Below, in pieces: positions 41,655 to 52,203 of a stretch of DNA of 64,000 nt; within the stretch, counting starts at the first letter, position 1, and each line of letters opens with the position of its first letter. The stretch is from NCBI GenBank assembly GCA_030690315.1, contig JAUYGY010000046.1:62001-126000 (forward strand), given 5' to 3'. A program made the position numbers and the translations under genes. The notes under the pieces are model-generated. The model searched no databases, had not been told where the DNA came from, and saw only the letters and a list, made by a program, of their open reading frames with translations. The DNA comes from Aequorivita sp. GTDB lineage: Bacteria > Bacteroidota > Bacteroidia > Flavobacteriales > Flavobacteriaceae.

Positions 41655-42644
41655 CTAAATCAAATTGTTGTGTATCAAATATTCCGCAATTTGAACGGCA
41701 TTGGTTGCAGCGCCTTTCCGAAGGTTATCGCTAACAATCCACATATTCAACGTATTTGACTGTGTTTCATCACGACGAATCCTTCCAACAAACACATCAT
41801 CCTTGTCGTGGGCATACATCGGCATGGGATAGGTATTGGTCTCTGGATTGTCCTGTACCACAATTCCGGGTGTTTCATGCAAAAGTCTTCTAACCTCCCC
41901 AAGATCAAAATTATTTTCAAATTGTACGTTTACAGCTTCACTGTGCCCACCTGCTGTTGGAATACGAACGGCCGTTGCAGTTACTGAAAATGTACTGTCA
42001 TCCAATATTTTTTGTGGCTCGCGGGCCAGTTTCATCTCTTCTTTGGTGTATCCATTTTCCTCAAAAACATCACAATGTGGCAATGCGTTTCTGTGAATTG
42101 GGTATGGATAGGCCATTTCGCCTTTTATGCCCGCCATTTCATTTTCCATTTGCTGAACAGCTTTTAGGCCAGTTCCCGAAACAGATTGATAGGTTGAAAC
42201 CACCACTCTCTTCATTTTATATTTTTTGTGAAGGGGCGCCAAAGCCATCACCAATTGAATTGTGGAACAATTTGGGTTGGCGATTATTTTATCGTCTTTG
42301 GTCAACAAATGTGCGTTTATTTCGGGAACGATGAGCTTTTTGTCCGGTTGCATTCGCCAAGCGGAAGAGTTATCAATAACAGTAGTTCCAACCTCGGCAA
42401 ATTTTGGTGCCCACTCCAGGGAAGTGCTTCCGCCGGCGGAGAAAATAGCGAGGTCTGGTTTTGCGGCAACTGCTTCCATCAAACCAATTACTTTATGGGT
42501 TTTTCCTTTGAAAGAAATCTCTTTTCCCACAGATTTTTCTGAAGCTACCAAAAGCAGTTCGTCTATTGGGAAATTACGTTCCTTCAGCACTTTCAACATT
42601 ACTTCGCCCACCATTCCGGTAGCGCCTATTAAAGCTAATTTCAT
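41655..42644 (-). CDS. asd: Aspartate-semialdehyde dehydrogenase
   Basis: GATGMVGEVMLKVL, NPNCSTIQLVMALAPL, VVSTYQSVSGTG. Confidence 0.95.
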   Translation of the reverse strand: MKLALIGATGMVGEVMLKVLKERNFPIDELLLVASEKSVGKEISFKGKTHKVIGLMEAVAAKPDLAIFSAGGSTSLEWAPKFAEVGTTVIDNSSAWRMQPDKKLIVPEINAHLLTKDDKIIANPNCSTIQLVMALAPLHKKYKMKRVVVSTYQSVSGTGLKAVQQMENEMAGIKGEMAYPYPIHRNALPHCDVFEENGYTKEEMKLAREPQKILDDSTFSVTATAVRIPTAGGHSEAVNVQFENNFDLGEVRRLLHETPGIVVQDNPETNTYPMPMYAHDKDDVFVGRIRRDETQSNTLNMWIVSDNLRKGAATNAVQIAEYLIHNNLI

Positions 42645-42710
42645 TTTAGTTGAATTTTAGGCAAAAGTAGTTTATAGTAAGTAATTTTTTTAGAATAAAA
42701 AGCAAAAAAG

Positions 42711-42741
42711 AACCCTCCCGCGCTTGAAACGAAGGAGGGTT
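42711..42741 (-). terminator. Terminator downstream of mscL
   Basis: AACCCTCC...GGAGGGTT followed (minus) by CTTTTTTG. Confidence 0.75.
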
Positions 42742-42777
42742 TAAGGTTAGAATATATAATGCAGCGGTGGCTGAAAA

Positions 42778-43188
42778 TTATTTTTTACGAAGCTCGTCGC
42801 GAATTTCCATCAACAAATCTACTTCTGACGGTCCCGGATCTGGTGCGGGAGCTGCTTCTCTTTTAGCTCTTACTTTTGCGTATGCTTTTACAATCAAAAA
42901 TAATACAAATCCAACAATTATAAGGTTAATGAGTGTGTTGATCCATTTCCCCCACATTATTGCATTTTCGGGTTTGATTACTGCACCGTCCGCACCAACA
43001 ACGGCTGGATCCAGCACATATTTCATATCAGCAAAATCGATTCCTCCAGTAAAATGGCCAACGAGTGGCATAATCATATCATTGGTAAATCCTGTAACCA
43101 CAAGCCCTACGGCTCCTGCCAGAATTACCGCAACGGCCAGATCGACCACATTGCCGGTCAATATAAAATTTCTAAATTCTTTTAACAT
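42778..43188 (-). CDS. mscL: Large-conductance mechanosensitive channel
   Basis: MLKEFRNFILTGNVVDLAVAVILAGAVGLVVTGFTNDMIMPLVG. Confidence 0.95.
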   Translation of the reverse strand: MLKEFRNFILTGNVVDLAVAVILAGAVGLVVTGFTNDMIMPLVGHFTGGIDFADMKYVLDPAVVGADGAVIKPENAIMWGKWINTLINLIIVGFVLFLIVKAYAKVRAKREAAPAPDPGPSEVDLLMEIRDELRKK

Positions 43189-43264
43189 GTTGATTGGTTT
43201 TAGTTGTTTATAGCAACTAATTTACCGAAAAGAATTTATTCTCTTAACTATTTTTTAGAAGAAT

Positions 43265-44374
43265 TTATTTTCTTAAAACACTCCGTTTCACACGTTGGGA
43301 AACGGCCGTTATCAGCTCATAAGAAATTGAATTTATGGCAGCCGATAATTCATCTGCAGTTGCCGACGGCCCAAAAACGATGGCTTCATCACCTTCTTCG
43401 CATTCAATATTGGTAACATCAACCATAATCATGTCCATACAAACATTGCCCAAAATAGGAGCCTTTTTACCATTAATCGTTACCCAACCTTTTCCTTTTC
43501 CGTAAGACCGGGGAATGCCATCCGCATGGCCAATGGGAAGTGTTGCAGAACGTGTAGTTTCTTCAGCGATAAAACCTCGGTTGTATCCCACGCTTTCACT
43601 TTTTTGTACTGTGTGAATTTGAGAAATAACGGTTTTTAATGTCCCAACAGGTTTCAAATGTTTGTTCTCCTCTGGATCATTTCCGAAGCCATAAAGACCA
43701 ATTCCAGTACGCACCATATCAAAATGTGCTTCGGGATAATTGATGATTCCGGAAGTATTTGCACAATGAAGCAAAGGTTTATAGCCAAGCTTGGCAATTA
43801 ATTGCTCCGAAATTTTTCGAAAGCCTTCAATCTGCCCCAATGTAAACTCCTTTTCCTTCAAATCTTCGCTGGCGCCGAGATGTGAAAAAACAGATTTTAC
43901 CTTTACGCTTTGGGTTTTGGAAAGTGTTTCGACAATAAAAGACACATCCCCAGCAACAAACCCCAAGCGGTTCAAGCCTGTGTTGAATTTTAAATGGATT
44001 GGATAATTGGTTTGCTTTTTTTCTTCCGCGAAAGCGATAAATTCCAGCAAGGTTTTTTGGGAATAAATACTGGGCTCCAAACACCGGTTCACGATAACTT
44101 CAAAATTGACGGGAAGCGTATGCAATACTAAAATCGGGGTTTCAATTTTTGCATTTCGAAGTGTTTCGCCTTCATTGGCATAGGCAACCGCGAAATAATC
44201 TACGCCCAATTCCACAAGTTCCTTTGCAATAACTACTGAATCGCTGCCATAGCCAAAAGCTTTCACGACGCCCAGCACTTTTGTTCCAGGTTTTATTTTT
44301 GAAGTAAGATATTTGTAATTATTGTCGAGCGCGTTCAAGTCAATCTCTAACAACGTTTCGCGGGCTTTGGGCAT
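43265..44374 (-). CDS. alr: Alanine racemase
   Basis: VLGVVKAFGYGSDSVVIAKEL (PLP Lys motif), GIGLYGFGND, GNVCMDMIMVDVT. Confidence 0.95.
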   Translation of the reverse strand: MPKARETLLEIDLNALDNNYKYLTSKIKPGTKVLGVVKAFGYGSDSVVIAKELVELGVDYFAVAYANEGETLRNAKIETPILVLHTLPVNFEVIVNRCLEPSIYSQKTLLEFIAFAEEKKQTNYPIHLKFNTGLNRLGFVAGDVSFIVETLSKTQSVKVKSVFSHLGASEDLKEKEFTLGQIEGFRKISEQLIAKLGYKPLLHCANTSGIINYPEAHFDMVRTGIGLYGFGNDPEENKHLKPVGTLKTVISQIHTVQKSESVGYNRGFIAEETTRSATLPIGHADGIPRSYGKGKGWVTINGKKAPILGNVCMDMIMVDVTNIECEEGDEAIVFGPSATADELSAAINSISYELITAVSQRVKRSVLRK

Positions 44375-44375
44375 A

Positions 44376-45032
44376 TTATGCTTGTTTTCCGGTTTTTTCG
44401 GAAGTTTTATTATTCAGTTCCTCTGCTTCTTTCACTTCAAGCTTTACTACTTTGTCCCGAAGTTGTGCCTTATAAAATGCCGCTCGGCTCAAAGGTTCAT
44501 ATTCCTCGGTCTCGCCGAGCAAAACGAGGGCTTCACTTTTTGCTTTTCGGTAGCTGTAATTTGCCAGATTTCCGGTGCGGGTGCAGATGGCGTGTACTTT
44601 GGTAACATATTCAGCAGTTGCCATTAAAGCTGGCATCGGGCCAAAGGGGTTTCCTTTATAGTCCATATCCAAGCCAGCAACAATCACGCGAACGCCTCGA
44701 TTGGCGAGGTCATTGCAAACTTTTACTATTTCGTCATCAAAAAATTGGGCTTCGTCAATACCCACCACGTCACAGTTGTCTGCCAAAATGGGAATATTTG
44801 CAGCAGCTGGAACCGGAGTTGAACGAATTTTATTACTGTCGTGGCTCGTCACGGAATCTTCGCTATAACGCGTATCTATTGATGGGGTGAAAATCTCCAC
44901 TTTTTGGCGGGCAAATTGTGCGCGTTTCAGCCTTCTGATAAGCTCTTCGGTCTTTCCTGAAAACATAGAACCCGAGATTACTTCGATCCACCCAAATTGT
45001 TCTTTCTGATTTACGGTATTTTCAAGAAACAT
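44376..45032 (-). CDS. tdk: Thymidine kinase
   Basis: [44 protein letters not shown]. Confidence 0.95.
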   Translation of the reverse strand: MFLENTVNQKEQFGWIEVISGSMFSGKTEELIRRLKRAQFARQKVEIFTPSIDTRYSEDSVTSHDSNKIRSTPVPAAANIPILADNCDVVGIDEAQFFDDEIVKVCNDLANRGVRVIVAGLDMDYKGNPFGPMPALMATAEYVTKVHAICTRTGNLANYSYRKAKSEALVLLGETEEYEPLSRAAFYKAQLRDKVVKLEVKEAEELNNKTSEKTGKQA

Positions 45033-45215
45033 AGTTTAATTTTACGCGAAACATGTAGCATTAATTCACTTTTCTAACGAATGTTCAACTTCAAGATTGC
45101 TTGAACCATCACAAAAAGACGGATTTAAATAAGAAAACAAAAATAGTTGACGTTTACATAAAGGATGCGTAAATTTATAAAAACAAAATAGAAATTCAGT
45201 TTAATTTAAAAAGAT

Positions 45216-46007
45216 ATGAAGAAGAAACTCCGCGAACAGGTTACAGCGTTGGCAAAGCAATTAATTGAAGAGGAAAAATCGTTCAAAACCGCTTCCGTAA
45301 AGGAATTGGTGGGCGAATTATATGAAAAGTTAACTGTTCTAGAATATCTTGAAAAACAATTGGAAGACGATTCTGAAGATCAAATTGCAGATTCGATGGA
45401 TTCTAAAAGCTTCCGCGAGGAAAATTGGTTTACCGAGCCAGAACCCGTGCCACAGCCTGAGGACAGAGAAGACTTGATTGAGCCTTTGATGGAAAAAATA
45501 AAAGACATCGTGGCACAAATGCCCGAAGAAGGTGAACGCATTGATGAGTTGCTGGATGAAATGCTTCCCCAAACCCAGGAAGCAGTTCCCACTGAAGTGC
45601 AGGAAAAGCCTTCCGTGAAATACACTAAGAATGATTTGGAGGAATTCGCCTCAAACTACCAGCGAATGCCAGAGTTTGAACGCAAACCAATGGAGCTTTT
45701 CCCAAAATCGGTTGAAGGGCAGGAAGCCAGCAAAACCCTTACCGAATCGCGTGCAAAATCCTTAAACGATAGCGTAAACAAAGGTTTGAACATTGGTCTT
45801 AATGACCGTTTAGCTTTCATAAAACATCTTTTTGAAGGACAGACGGAAGATTACACGCGGGTGCTTTCTCAAATAAACACTATGGAAAATTTTGAAGAAG
45901 CCCAAAGTTTTATAAAAGGAAAAGTAAAGCCCGATTACAACTACTGGCTCCACAAAGATGAATATTCCGAGCGGTTTATGAATATTATTGAAAAGAGTTT
46001 TAATTAA
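45216..46007 (+). CDS. Uncharacterised acidic protein, probably lineage-conserved
   Basis: 263-aa ORF, charged N-terminal half; C-terminal GLNDRLAFIKHLFEGQTEDYTRVLSQINTMENFEEAQSFI. Confidence 0.8.
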   Translation: MKKKLREQVTALAKQLIEEEKSFKTASVKELVGELYEKLTVLEYLEKQLEDDSEDQIADSMDSKSFREENWFTEPEPVPQPEDREDLIEPLMEKIKDIVAQMPEEGERIDELLDEMLPQTQEAVPTEVQEKPSVKYTKNDLEEFASNYQRMPEFERKPMELFPKSVEGQEASKTLTESRAKSLNDSVNKGLNIGLNDRLAFIKHLFEGQTEDYTRVLSQINTMENFEEAQSFIKGKVKPDYNYWLHKDEYSERFMNIIEKSFN

Positions 46008-46024
46008 AAGCACCGTATCGCCTT

Positions 46025-46696
46025 ATGGCAAAACTCTATTTGGTGCCAACCCCAATCGGCAATCTAAAAGATATGACTTTTCGCGCTGTTGAAGTGCTGA
46101 AAGAAGTAGATCTAATTCTCGCCGAAGATACCCGAAACAGTGGGAAACTTTTGAAGCATTTTGACATAGGCACCCAAATGCACTCCCACCACATGCACAA
46201 CGAGCATAAAACGGTGGAAGGCATCGTAAAACGCATACAAAACGGGGAAAATATTGCTTTAATTAGCGACGCCGGAACCCCTGCCATTAGCGATCCCGGT
46301 TTTTTGTTGACCCGCGCCTGTGTGGAAGCTGGAATTGAAGTGGATTGCCTTCCGGGAGCCACGGCTTTTGTGCCCGCACTTGTAAACAGCGGTTTCCCGA
46401 ACGATAAATTTGTTTTTGAAGGATTTCTGCCCGTGAAAAAAGGCCGACAAACCCGGCTCGAACTTTTAGCCGAAGAAACCCGCACCATCATTTTTTATGA
46501 ATCGCCACACAAACTGCTGAAAACAATTGCTCAATTTGTGGAATTTTTTGGAGCTGAAAGACAAATTTCCGTGTCGCGAGAAATCTCAAAACTCCATGAA
46601 GAAACTGTCCGTGGCACTGCGGAAGAAGTATTGAAACATTTTGAAAACAAACCTCCAAAAGGGGAAATTGTAGTTGTTGTTTCAGGGAAGAAATAA
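46025..46696 (+). CDS. rsmI: 16S rRNA (cytidine(1402)-2'-O)-methyltransferase
   Basis: LYLVPTPIGNLKDMTFRAVEVLKEVDLILAEDTRNSGKLL, SDAGTPAISDPGF. Confidence 0.95.
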   Translation: MAKLYLVPTPIGNLKDMTFRAVEVLKEVDLILAEDTRNSGKLLKHFDIGTQMHSHHMHNEHKTVEGIVKRIQNGENIALISDAGTPAISDPGFLLTRACVEAGIEVDCLPGATAFVPALVNSGFPNDKFVFEGFLPVKKGRQTRLELLAEETRTIIFYESPHKLLKTIAQFVEFFGAERQISVSREISKLHEETVRGTAEEVLKHFENKPPKGEIVVVVSGKK

Positions 46697-46699
46697 GTT

Positions 46700-47446
46700 C
46701 TACTGCGTCAAACTTTCTGAAGTCTTTTGAATCATGCGAAAATAATAAGCTGCTTTTTGAGGATCCAACGTTACATCCACGGTATCGGTAAGCTGCATAT
46801 TGGCATCAAAAACATAAAAAATATTTTCCTCACTTGTATCCTTACTTTTCCCGAAAGCGAATTGGATGTTTTCAAAAGCATCGTAATGAACTAACATTTC
46901 CAATTGCTTGCCTTGCCATTCCTTTGTAAACTCGGCCATCACTAACTTTCCGTCTTTATAATAGCGATTGTATTCTACACCGTTTTCCGTTTTTTGTTTG
47001 GACCTTACTTCCCCCGATTTGTCATAAACAATTTTTTCTCCAACTTTTTCGTCCTTTTCATAATCCGTTTCCGAAAGCAATTCGCCAGTGGGATAAAATT
47101 CCTGTTGCTTGCCTTCCTGTAATCCGTTTTTATAATTATATGCTTTTGTAAGTTGAGCGTCGGTATTATAGGATGCATAAATTCCATTTAAATAACCACG
47201 TTTAAGTTGGAATTCCTCCGCAGGTTTTCCTTGATAAACAACCACAAAATGACCTGTCATTAATTCCTTATCAGTGTCATAATAAAATTTTATGTCATCA
47301 TCGTTTAGAATAGCTTCATAGTCATCGTAGCTTATTGTTTGCTTTTTGTTCATCCGCACCTCATCAATGGTATCGATTACTTTATTGCAGGAAAATAGAA
47401 TTAAAACTGAGGAAAAGTATAGTAGTTTTCTAATCATTATAATCAT
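46700..47446 (-). CDS. MORN/YwqK-like repeat lipoprotein
   Basis: Repeats: LTKAYNYKNGLQEGKQQEFYPTGELLSETDYEKDEKVGEKIVYDKSGEV. Confidence 0.7.
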   Translation of the reverse strand: MIIMIRKLLYFSSVLILFSCNKVIDTIDEVRMNKKQTISYDDYEAILNDDDIKFYYDTDKELMTGHFVVVYQGKPAEEFQLKRGYLNGIYASYNTDAQLTKAYNYKNGLQEGKQQEFYPTGELLSETDYEKDEKVGEKIVYDKSGEVRSKQKTENGVEYNRYYKDGKLVMAEFTKEWQGKQLEMLVHYDAFENIQFAFGKSKDTSEENIFYVFDANMQLTDTVDVTLDPQKAAYYFRMIQKTSESLTQ

Positions 47447-48895
47447 TTAATTTTTCAACAATCGGAAAACGCCGTTCGAAGTTTTCAAAAAATAAACCCC
47501 GCTTTGGGTAGCTGAAAGATCTATTTGGGTTTGCTTATCATTCATTTGGCCATTAGCAATAATTTTTCCTGTTATATCTGTGATTTGATAAGCTTCTTTT
47601 TCAGAATAGAAATTGTGTTCAATTGTAAAAATTCCGTTTGAGGGGTTTGGGTAAATGGTTGTTTTTTGGTTTTGGAATTCAGGCGTAGATAATGGTGAAT
47701 TATTGAATCTTTGAAGAATAATATTAATTGGAGGGCCATTGTACCAAATATCAGTGCCTATAATTAAAAATTTTCCGGTGCTCAATTCTAAAAAATCAGC
47801 ACTTCCCAGTTCCATATAATTAGAACTAAATTGAAAGCTATTATCCAATATTCCACCCGAAAAGAATCTTGAATAAACAATAGTAATACCGCCTTCAAAG
47901 TCATTAAAACTTGAATCCAAAATGACCCGTTGGTTTTCTTGAATATAACTTCCAGTTCCCCCTATTATAGCACCATTGTTTCCAAAGCTTTGATTAAGAG
48001 ATGCATCTGGGAATAGCTTTATGGTTTTTCTTATATAGATTTCAGAATTATAATCCCAATATAAGCCCCCGACCAAAAAACTTCCATCTTGGAAAATCGA
48101 AAAAGATGTAGTGTATTCTTCATCAATAGGAATTGTGGCGATTCCATTATTTCCAAAAGCAATATCTACAGTTCCATTAGCCATTAGTTTTAAAATATTC
48201 TTCGACTTAATATTATTTTCAGTGTAATTAATTCCAAGAAATATTCGATCATCTTTTATAATAAAGGAGGATGTTCCAAACTCTACAACATTTCCAAAGG
48301 TGTAGGAAACTGTACCATTATTTCCAAAAGTTATATCCGAAGACCCATCGACATCAAATTTTTTAAGAATTATATTGGGTTCATTTATCGCGGCATCTTT
48401 TCCTAAAACCAAAAGATTATTATCAGTATCCAATATTAGTTCCCCTCCATAAACTTCCGAAGAAAAAGGCTGAATTTGTCCATTAATTCCAAAGGAAACA
48501 TCTAAAGTTCCATTTGGCAAAAGTCTTTTAATGGTATATTCATCTTCCAATACACTTTGCAATAATATTTTTTCATCGGGAAGAATATTTATACCCATAT
48601 AAGATTCATTGTTTCCGTCCGTCCATAAAATTCCATTAATTCCAAAGGAAGTATCAATAGAGCCATCCTCCTGATAAGCTATAATAAAATTGTCATAATC
48701 ACTTTCATAGTTAGTACCCGCAATAATCACTCTATCATTTGCTCCCCGGCCTATACCAGCTATATATTTATTTCCTTCCATACCAATGTCAGAAACTATC
48801 ACCCCATTATCACCATAAGATACATCTGGGCGTCCATCTTGCGCCATTAAAGCCATTGAGAAAATTCCAGCAAAAAAAAGTAAAAGTGTTTTCAT
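47447..48895 (-). CDS. Delta-60-repeat-like secreted protein with T9SS type A sorting domain
   Basis: Repeats of DxSFGxNG; C-terminal TIYPNPSNGIFTIEHNF...GVYFLKTSNG. Confidence 0.88.
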   Translation of the reverse strand: MKTLLLFFAGIFSMALMAQDGRPDVSYGDNGVIVSDIGMEGNKYIAGIGRGANDRVIIAGTNYESDYDNFIIAYQEDGSIDTSFGINGILWTDGNNESYMGINILPDEKILLQSVLEDEYTIKRLLPNGTLDVSFGINGQIQPFSSEVYGGELILDTDNNLLVLGKDAAINEPNIILKKFDVDGSSDITFGNNGTVSYTFGNVVEFGTSSFIIKDDRIFLGINYTENNIKSKNILKLMANGTVDIAFGNNGIATIPIDEEYTTSFSIFQDGSFLVGGLYWDYNSEIYIRKTIKLFPDASLNQSFGNNGAIIGGTGSYIQENQRVILDSSFNDFEGGITIVYSRFFSGGILDNSFQFSSNYMELGSADFLELSTGKFLIIGTDIWYNGPPINIILQRFNNSPLSTPEFQNQKTTIYPNPSNGIFTIEHNFYSEKEAYQITDITGKIIANGQMNDKQTQIDLSATQSGVYFLKTSNGVFRLLKN

Positions 48896-49051
48896 AATCT
48901 TAGAATTTTTAGGTTACGGGGAGCATTAACAAGGTACTGAATTATCTAATACAAAAAATCAGCTTTTCACTAATCCAAATTTCGTAATTTTACAGCTCTC
49001 CCCTTTATTTAATAATCACAACCAATCCAAATTTTGGAATTTACAATCAAT

Positions 49052-50743
49052 ATGCGCTGGACCCTAAAACCAAAACCCGATCCCGAAAAAGTAAATTCAC
49101 TTTCAAAAGCATTGAAGGTTGAACCAATAATTGCTTCACTTTTAATTCAGCGCGGGGTCGAAACTTTTGAGGAAGCCGAAATGTTTTTCCGCCCAAGTCT
49201 GGAAAACCTGTACGATCCGTTTTTGATGAAGGATATGGATAAAGCCGTTGCAAGAGTTGAAAAAGCAATCGAAAACAACGAAAACATTTTAGTCTTTGGA
49301 GATTATGATGTTGACGGAACCACGAGCGTTGCTTTGCTTTCTTCCTATTTAAAAAGTTACTATCCAAATGTTTCAACCTACATCCCCGATAGATATGATG
49401 AAGGCTACGGCGTTTCTTATAAAGGAATTGATTTTGCGCACGACAATGATTTTTCATTGATAATCGCTTTGGATTGCGGCATAAAAGCCATCGAAAAAGT
49501 GGCGTATGCTTCCGAAAAAAATATAGATTTCATCATTTGCGACCACCACCGTCCGGGAAAGGAAATCCCCAAAGCTATTGCCGTGCTCGATCCAAAACGG
49601 GAAGACTGCGAATATCCATACAAAGAACTTTGTGGCTGTGGAGTTGGTTTCAAGCTAATTCAGGCTTTGGCCGAAAAAAGAGGTTTGCAAATTGAAGATT
49701 TACTTCTTTATTTAGATCTGGTAGCCACAGCAATTGCGGCCGATATTGTGCCTATCACAGGCGAAAACAGAATTCTTGCGCATTACGGTTTGAAGGTGAT
49801 AAACAGCAATCCGCGAACGGGAATCCAAGCAATTCTGAAACAGGTGAAAAAAGAAACCCTCACAATTACCGACGTGGTTTTCATCATCGCCCCTCGCATT
49901 AACGCCGCCGGCAGAATGAAACACGGCAACCATGCAGTTACATTGCTCACCGAAACCGATTTTGAAAAAGCTGAAACCTATGCTTCGGAAATTGAAACTT
50001 TCAATTCTGATAGGCGTGTTGCTGATAAACAAATTACTGAAGAAGCGCTTCAGCAAATAATTCAAAATAAGGAAGAGGAGCGAATGACCACCGTGGTTTA
50101 TCAAGAAAACTGGCACAAAGGCGTGATCGGTATCGTGGCTTCCCGATTGACGGAAACTTATTATCGCCCCACTTTGGTATTTACGAAAAGTGGCGAAAAG
50201 CTCGCCGCATCCGCCCGTTCCGTAAAAGGATTTGATGTTTACAATGCCTTGGAAAGTTGCGCGGAATATATTGAACAATTCGGCGGACATATGTATGCGG
50301 CGGGATTAACGCTGTTTGAAAAGGATTTTGAAAACTTCAAAAACGAATTTGAACGCGTGGTTTCAGAAACCATCGACCCAAAGTTGCTAACGCCCGAAAT
50401 TAGCATAGATGCCGAAATAAATCTGGATGAGATAACTCCAAAATTCTTCAGAATATTAAAACAGTTCGCTCCCTTTGGCCCCGGAAATATGACGCCTACA
50501 TTTATGACGCAAAACCTAAAAGACACCGGTTGGGGAAAATGTGTGGGTGAAGACCAAACGCATTTGCGTGTTGTAGTGAAACAGGGAAACTCCAATCAAT
50601 TTACCGGAATTGGTTTTGGAATGGCGGAGAAACAAGATATAGCCTGCAAAGGAAAACCATTTAAAGCTGCTTACTGTATTGATGAAAACGTATGGCAGGG
50701 CAATGTGAGTTTGCAACTTCGGTTAAAAGACATAAAAGAATAA
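49052..50743 (+). CDS. recJ: Single-stranded-DNA-specific exonuclease RecJ
   Basis: ILVFGDYDVDGTTSVALL, DCGIKAIE, CDHHRPGKEIP, PRINAAGRMKHGN. Confidence 0.95.
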   Translation: MRWTLKPKPDPEKVNSLSKALKVEPIIASLLIQRGVETFEEAEMFFRPSLENLYDPFLMKDMDKAVARVEKAIENNENILVFGDYDVDGTTSVALLSSYLKSYYPNVSTYIPDRYDEGYGVSYKGIDFAHDNDFSLIIALDCGIKAIEKVAYASEKNIDFIICDHHRPGKEIPKAIAVLDPKREDCEYPYKELCGCGVGFKLIQALAEKRGLQIEDLLLYLDLVATAIAADIVPITGENRILAHYGLKVINSNPRTGIQAILKQVKKETLTITDVVFIIAPRINAAGRMKHGNHAVTLLTETDFEKAETYASEIETFNSDRRVADKQITEEALQQIIQNKEEERMTTVVYQENWHKGVIGIVASRLTETYYRPTLVFTKSGEKLAASARSVKGFDVYNALESCAEYIEQFGGHMYAAGLTLFEKDFENFKNEFERVVSETIDPKLLTPEISIDAEINLDEITPKFFRILKQFAPFGPGNMTPTFMTQNLKDTGWGKCVGEDQTHLRVVVKQGNSNQFTGIGFGMAEKQDIACKGKPFKAAYCIDENVWQGNVSLQLRLKDIKE

Positions 50744-50750
50744 CAAAAAA

Positions 50751-50777
50751 TGTCCGGTCGAGCGCAGTCGAGACCTC
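50751..50777. repeat. Short palindromic element between recJ and lpxH
   Basis: tgtccGGTCGAgcgcagTCGAGACCtc. Confidence 0.6.
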
Positions 50778-50780
50778 TTC

Positions 50781-51548
50781 TTAAGAAGATTGAAAAGTTT
50801 TCAACTCAAATTTTTCACCATCAAATTCGCCGTATGTATAATGGTTTATCCAATCGCCCAAATTATAATAGGTTGAATTCTCACCAACCTTAATTTCCAT
50901 TGGTAAATGGCGGTGGCCGAAGATGAAATAATCAAAATGCTTGCTTTCCAGCTTTCGTTTTGAATATTGTGCAAGCCATTCCTGCTCTTCGCCTAAAAAC
51001 TGTCTGTCTTCATCGCCGGAAATCAATTTGTTTTTTACGGAAAGATGCTGTGCCACGCGTACGCCAATATCGGGATGCAGCCATCGGAAAAGCCATTTTG
51101 AGAATGGATTTGTAAAAACCTTTTTCATCCGTTTGTAGCCTTTATCGCCTGGACCTTTCCCGTCACCGTGGCCAATTAAGAAATGTTTGTGGTTGAAAAC
51201 AAATTCTTTCGGTTTATGGTACACTGGGATATTCAGTTCCTTCTCAAAATAATCGTGCATCCACAGATCGTGGTTTCCCACAAAAAAATGAATTTTTATA
51301 CCACTATCGCGCAATTCTGCAAGTTTTCCTAAAACACGCACAAACCCTTTTGGCACTACGGTTCTATATTCAAACCAAAAATCAAAAAGATCGCCGAGTA
51401 GAAAAATAACTTCCGCATCATGCTTAATACTATCCAACCATTTCACGAAAATTTTTTCTCGAGGCAAGCTTTCTGCCTGTGTGGGCGCGCCAAGATGGTT
51501 GTCGCTGGAAAAGTATATTTTTTTGCCCTGTGGGATTTGCATATTCAA
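50781..51548 (-). CDS. lpxH: UDP-2,3-diacylglucosamine diphosphatase
   Basis: KIYFSSDNHLG, LLGDLFDFWFEYR, FFVGNHDLWMHDYFEKELN, FIFGHRHLP. Confidence 0.92.
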   Translation of the reverse strand: MNMQIPQGKKIYFSSDNHLGAPTQAESLPREKIFVKWLDSIKHDAEVIFLLGDLFDFWFEYRTVVPKGFVRVLGKLAELRDSGIKIHFFVGNHDLWMHDYFEKELNIPVYHKPKEFVFNHKHFLIGHGDGKGPGDKGYKRMKKVFTNPFSKWLFRWLHPDIGVRVAQHLSVKNKLISGDEDRQFLGEEQEWLAQYSKRKLESKHFDYFIFGHRHLPMEIKVGENSTYYNLGDWINHYTYGEFDGEKFELKTFQSS

Positions 51549-51568
51549 AGATAGGAAAGTGATTTGGT

Positions 51569-52018
51569 TTAATTATCCCCAGCATACCATTCGGCATAGC
51601 TACTATCCGTTTCCTGTAATCTTAGGGAATGAAGCTGAATATTTTTGGGTAAACGGTTCTTTATTTTTTCGGAAAAATCAATAACCATCATTTCGCTGGT
51701 GGGCTGATAATCCACGAGCAAAACACTGTGCCCGCGGTCGCTGAGTTCCTTTGCCAATTCAACGTGTGGGGTGTTTTTATTGAAAACTGTGGCGTGGTCA
51801 AACACATCTACAATTTCTTCTTTCACTATTTTTTTTAGGTCGCTAAAATCTATTACCATCCCGAATTTTACGTTTCCGCTATCTGCAATTGGGTTGCCAA
51901 TTACAGTCACCGAAAGCTTATAGCTGTGGCCGTGCACATTTCTGCATTTGCCATCGTAGCCGTAAAGGGCGTGGCCGGTTTCAAAAGAAAAAATCTTGGT
52001 GATTCGTATCTGTTCCAT
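51569..52018 (-). CDS. queD: 6-carboxytetrahydropterin synthase (QueD family); start set at MEQIRITK
   Basis: FSFETGHALYGYDGKCRNVHGHSYKLSVTV. Confidence 0.9.
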   Translation of the reverse strand: MEQIRITKIFSFETGHALYGYDGKCRNVHGHSYKLSVTVIGNPIADSGNVKFGMVIDFSDLKKIVKEEIVDVFDHATVFNKNTPHVELAKELSDRGHSVLLVDYQPTSEMMVIDFSEKIKNRLPKNIQLHSLRLQETDSSYAEWYAGDN

Positions 52019-52203
52019 AACAAAATGTTGGGCACAAAGATACAATTTTCTGCGCCTGCCACTTGATTTACAGCTTTTGAAAAAAAACACGGGTTTCGAT
52101 CAAAACTAGGTGTAGGTTTCCCAAAAGGAAAGCTATGCTTTTATTTGTGGATGAACGAGCAGATTTCTGCACTATATTTGTCCACTTTTGTAAAAAGCCG
52201 AAA

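Noticed and set aside
49712-50290. 192-aa minus-strand ORF opposite recJ
   Set aside because: Antisense to recJ; aberrant composition.
50776-50789. TCTTCTTAAGAAGA palindrome
   Set aside because: Overlaps the lpxH 3' end; short, low-complexity and expected by chance in AT-rich DNA.
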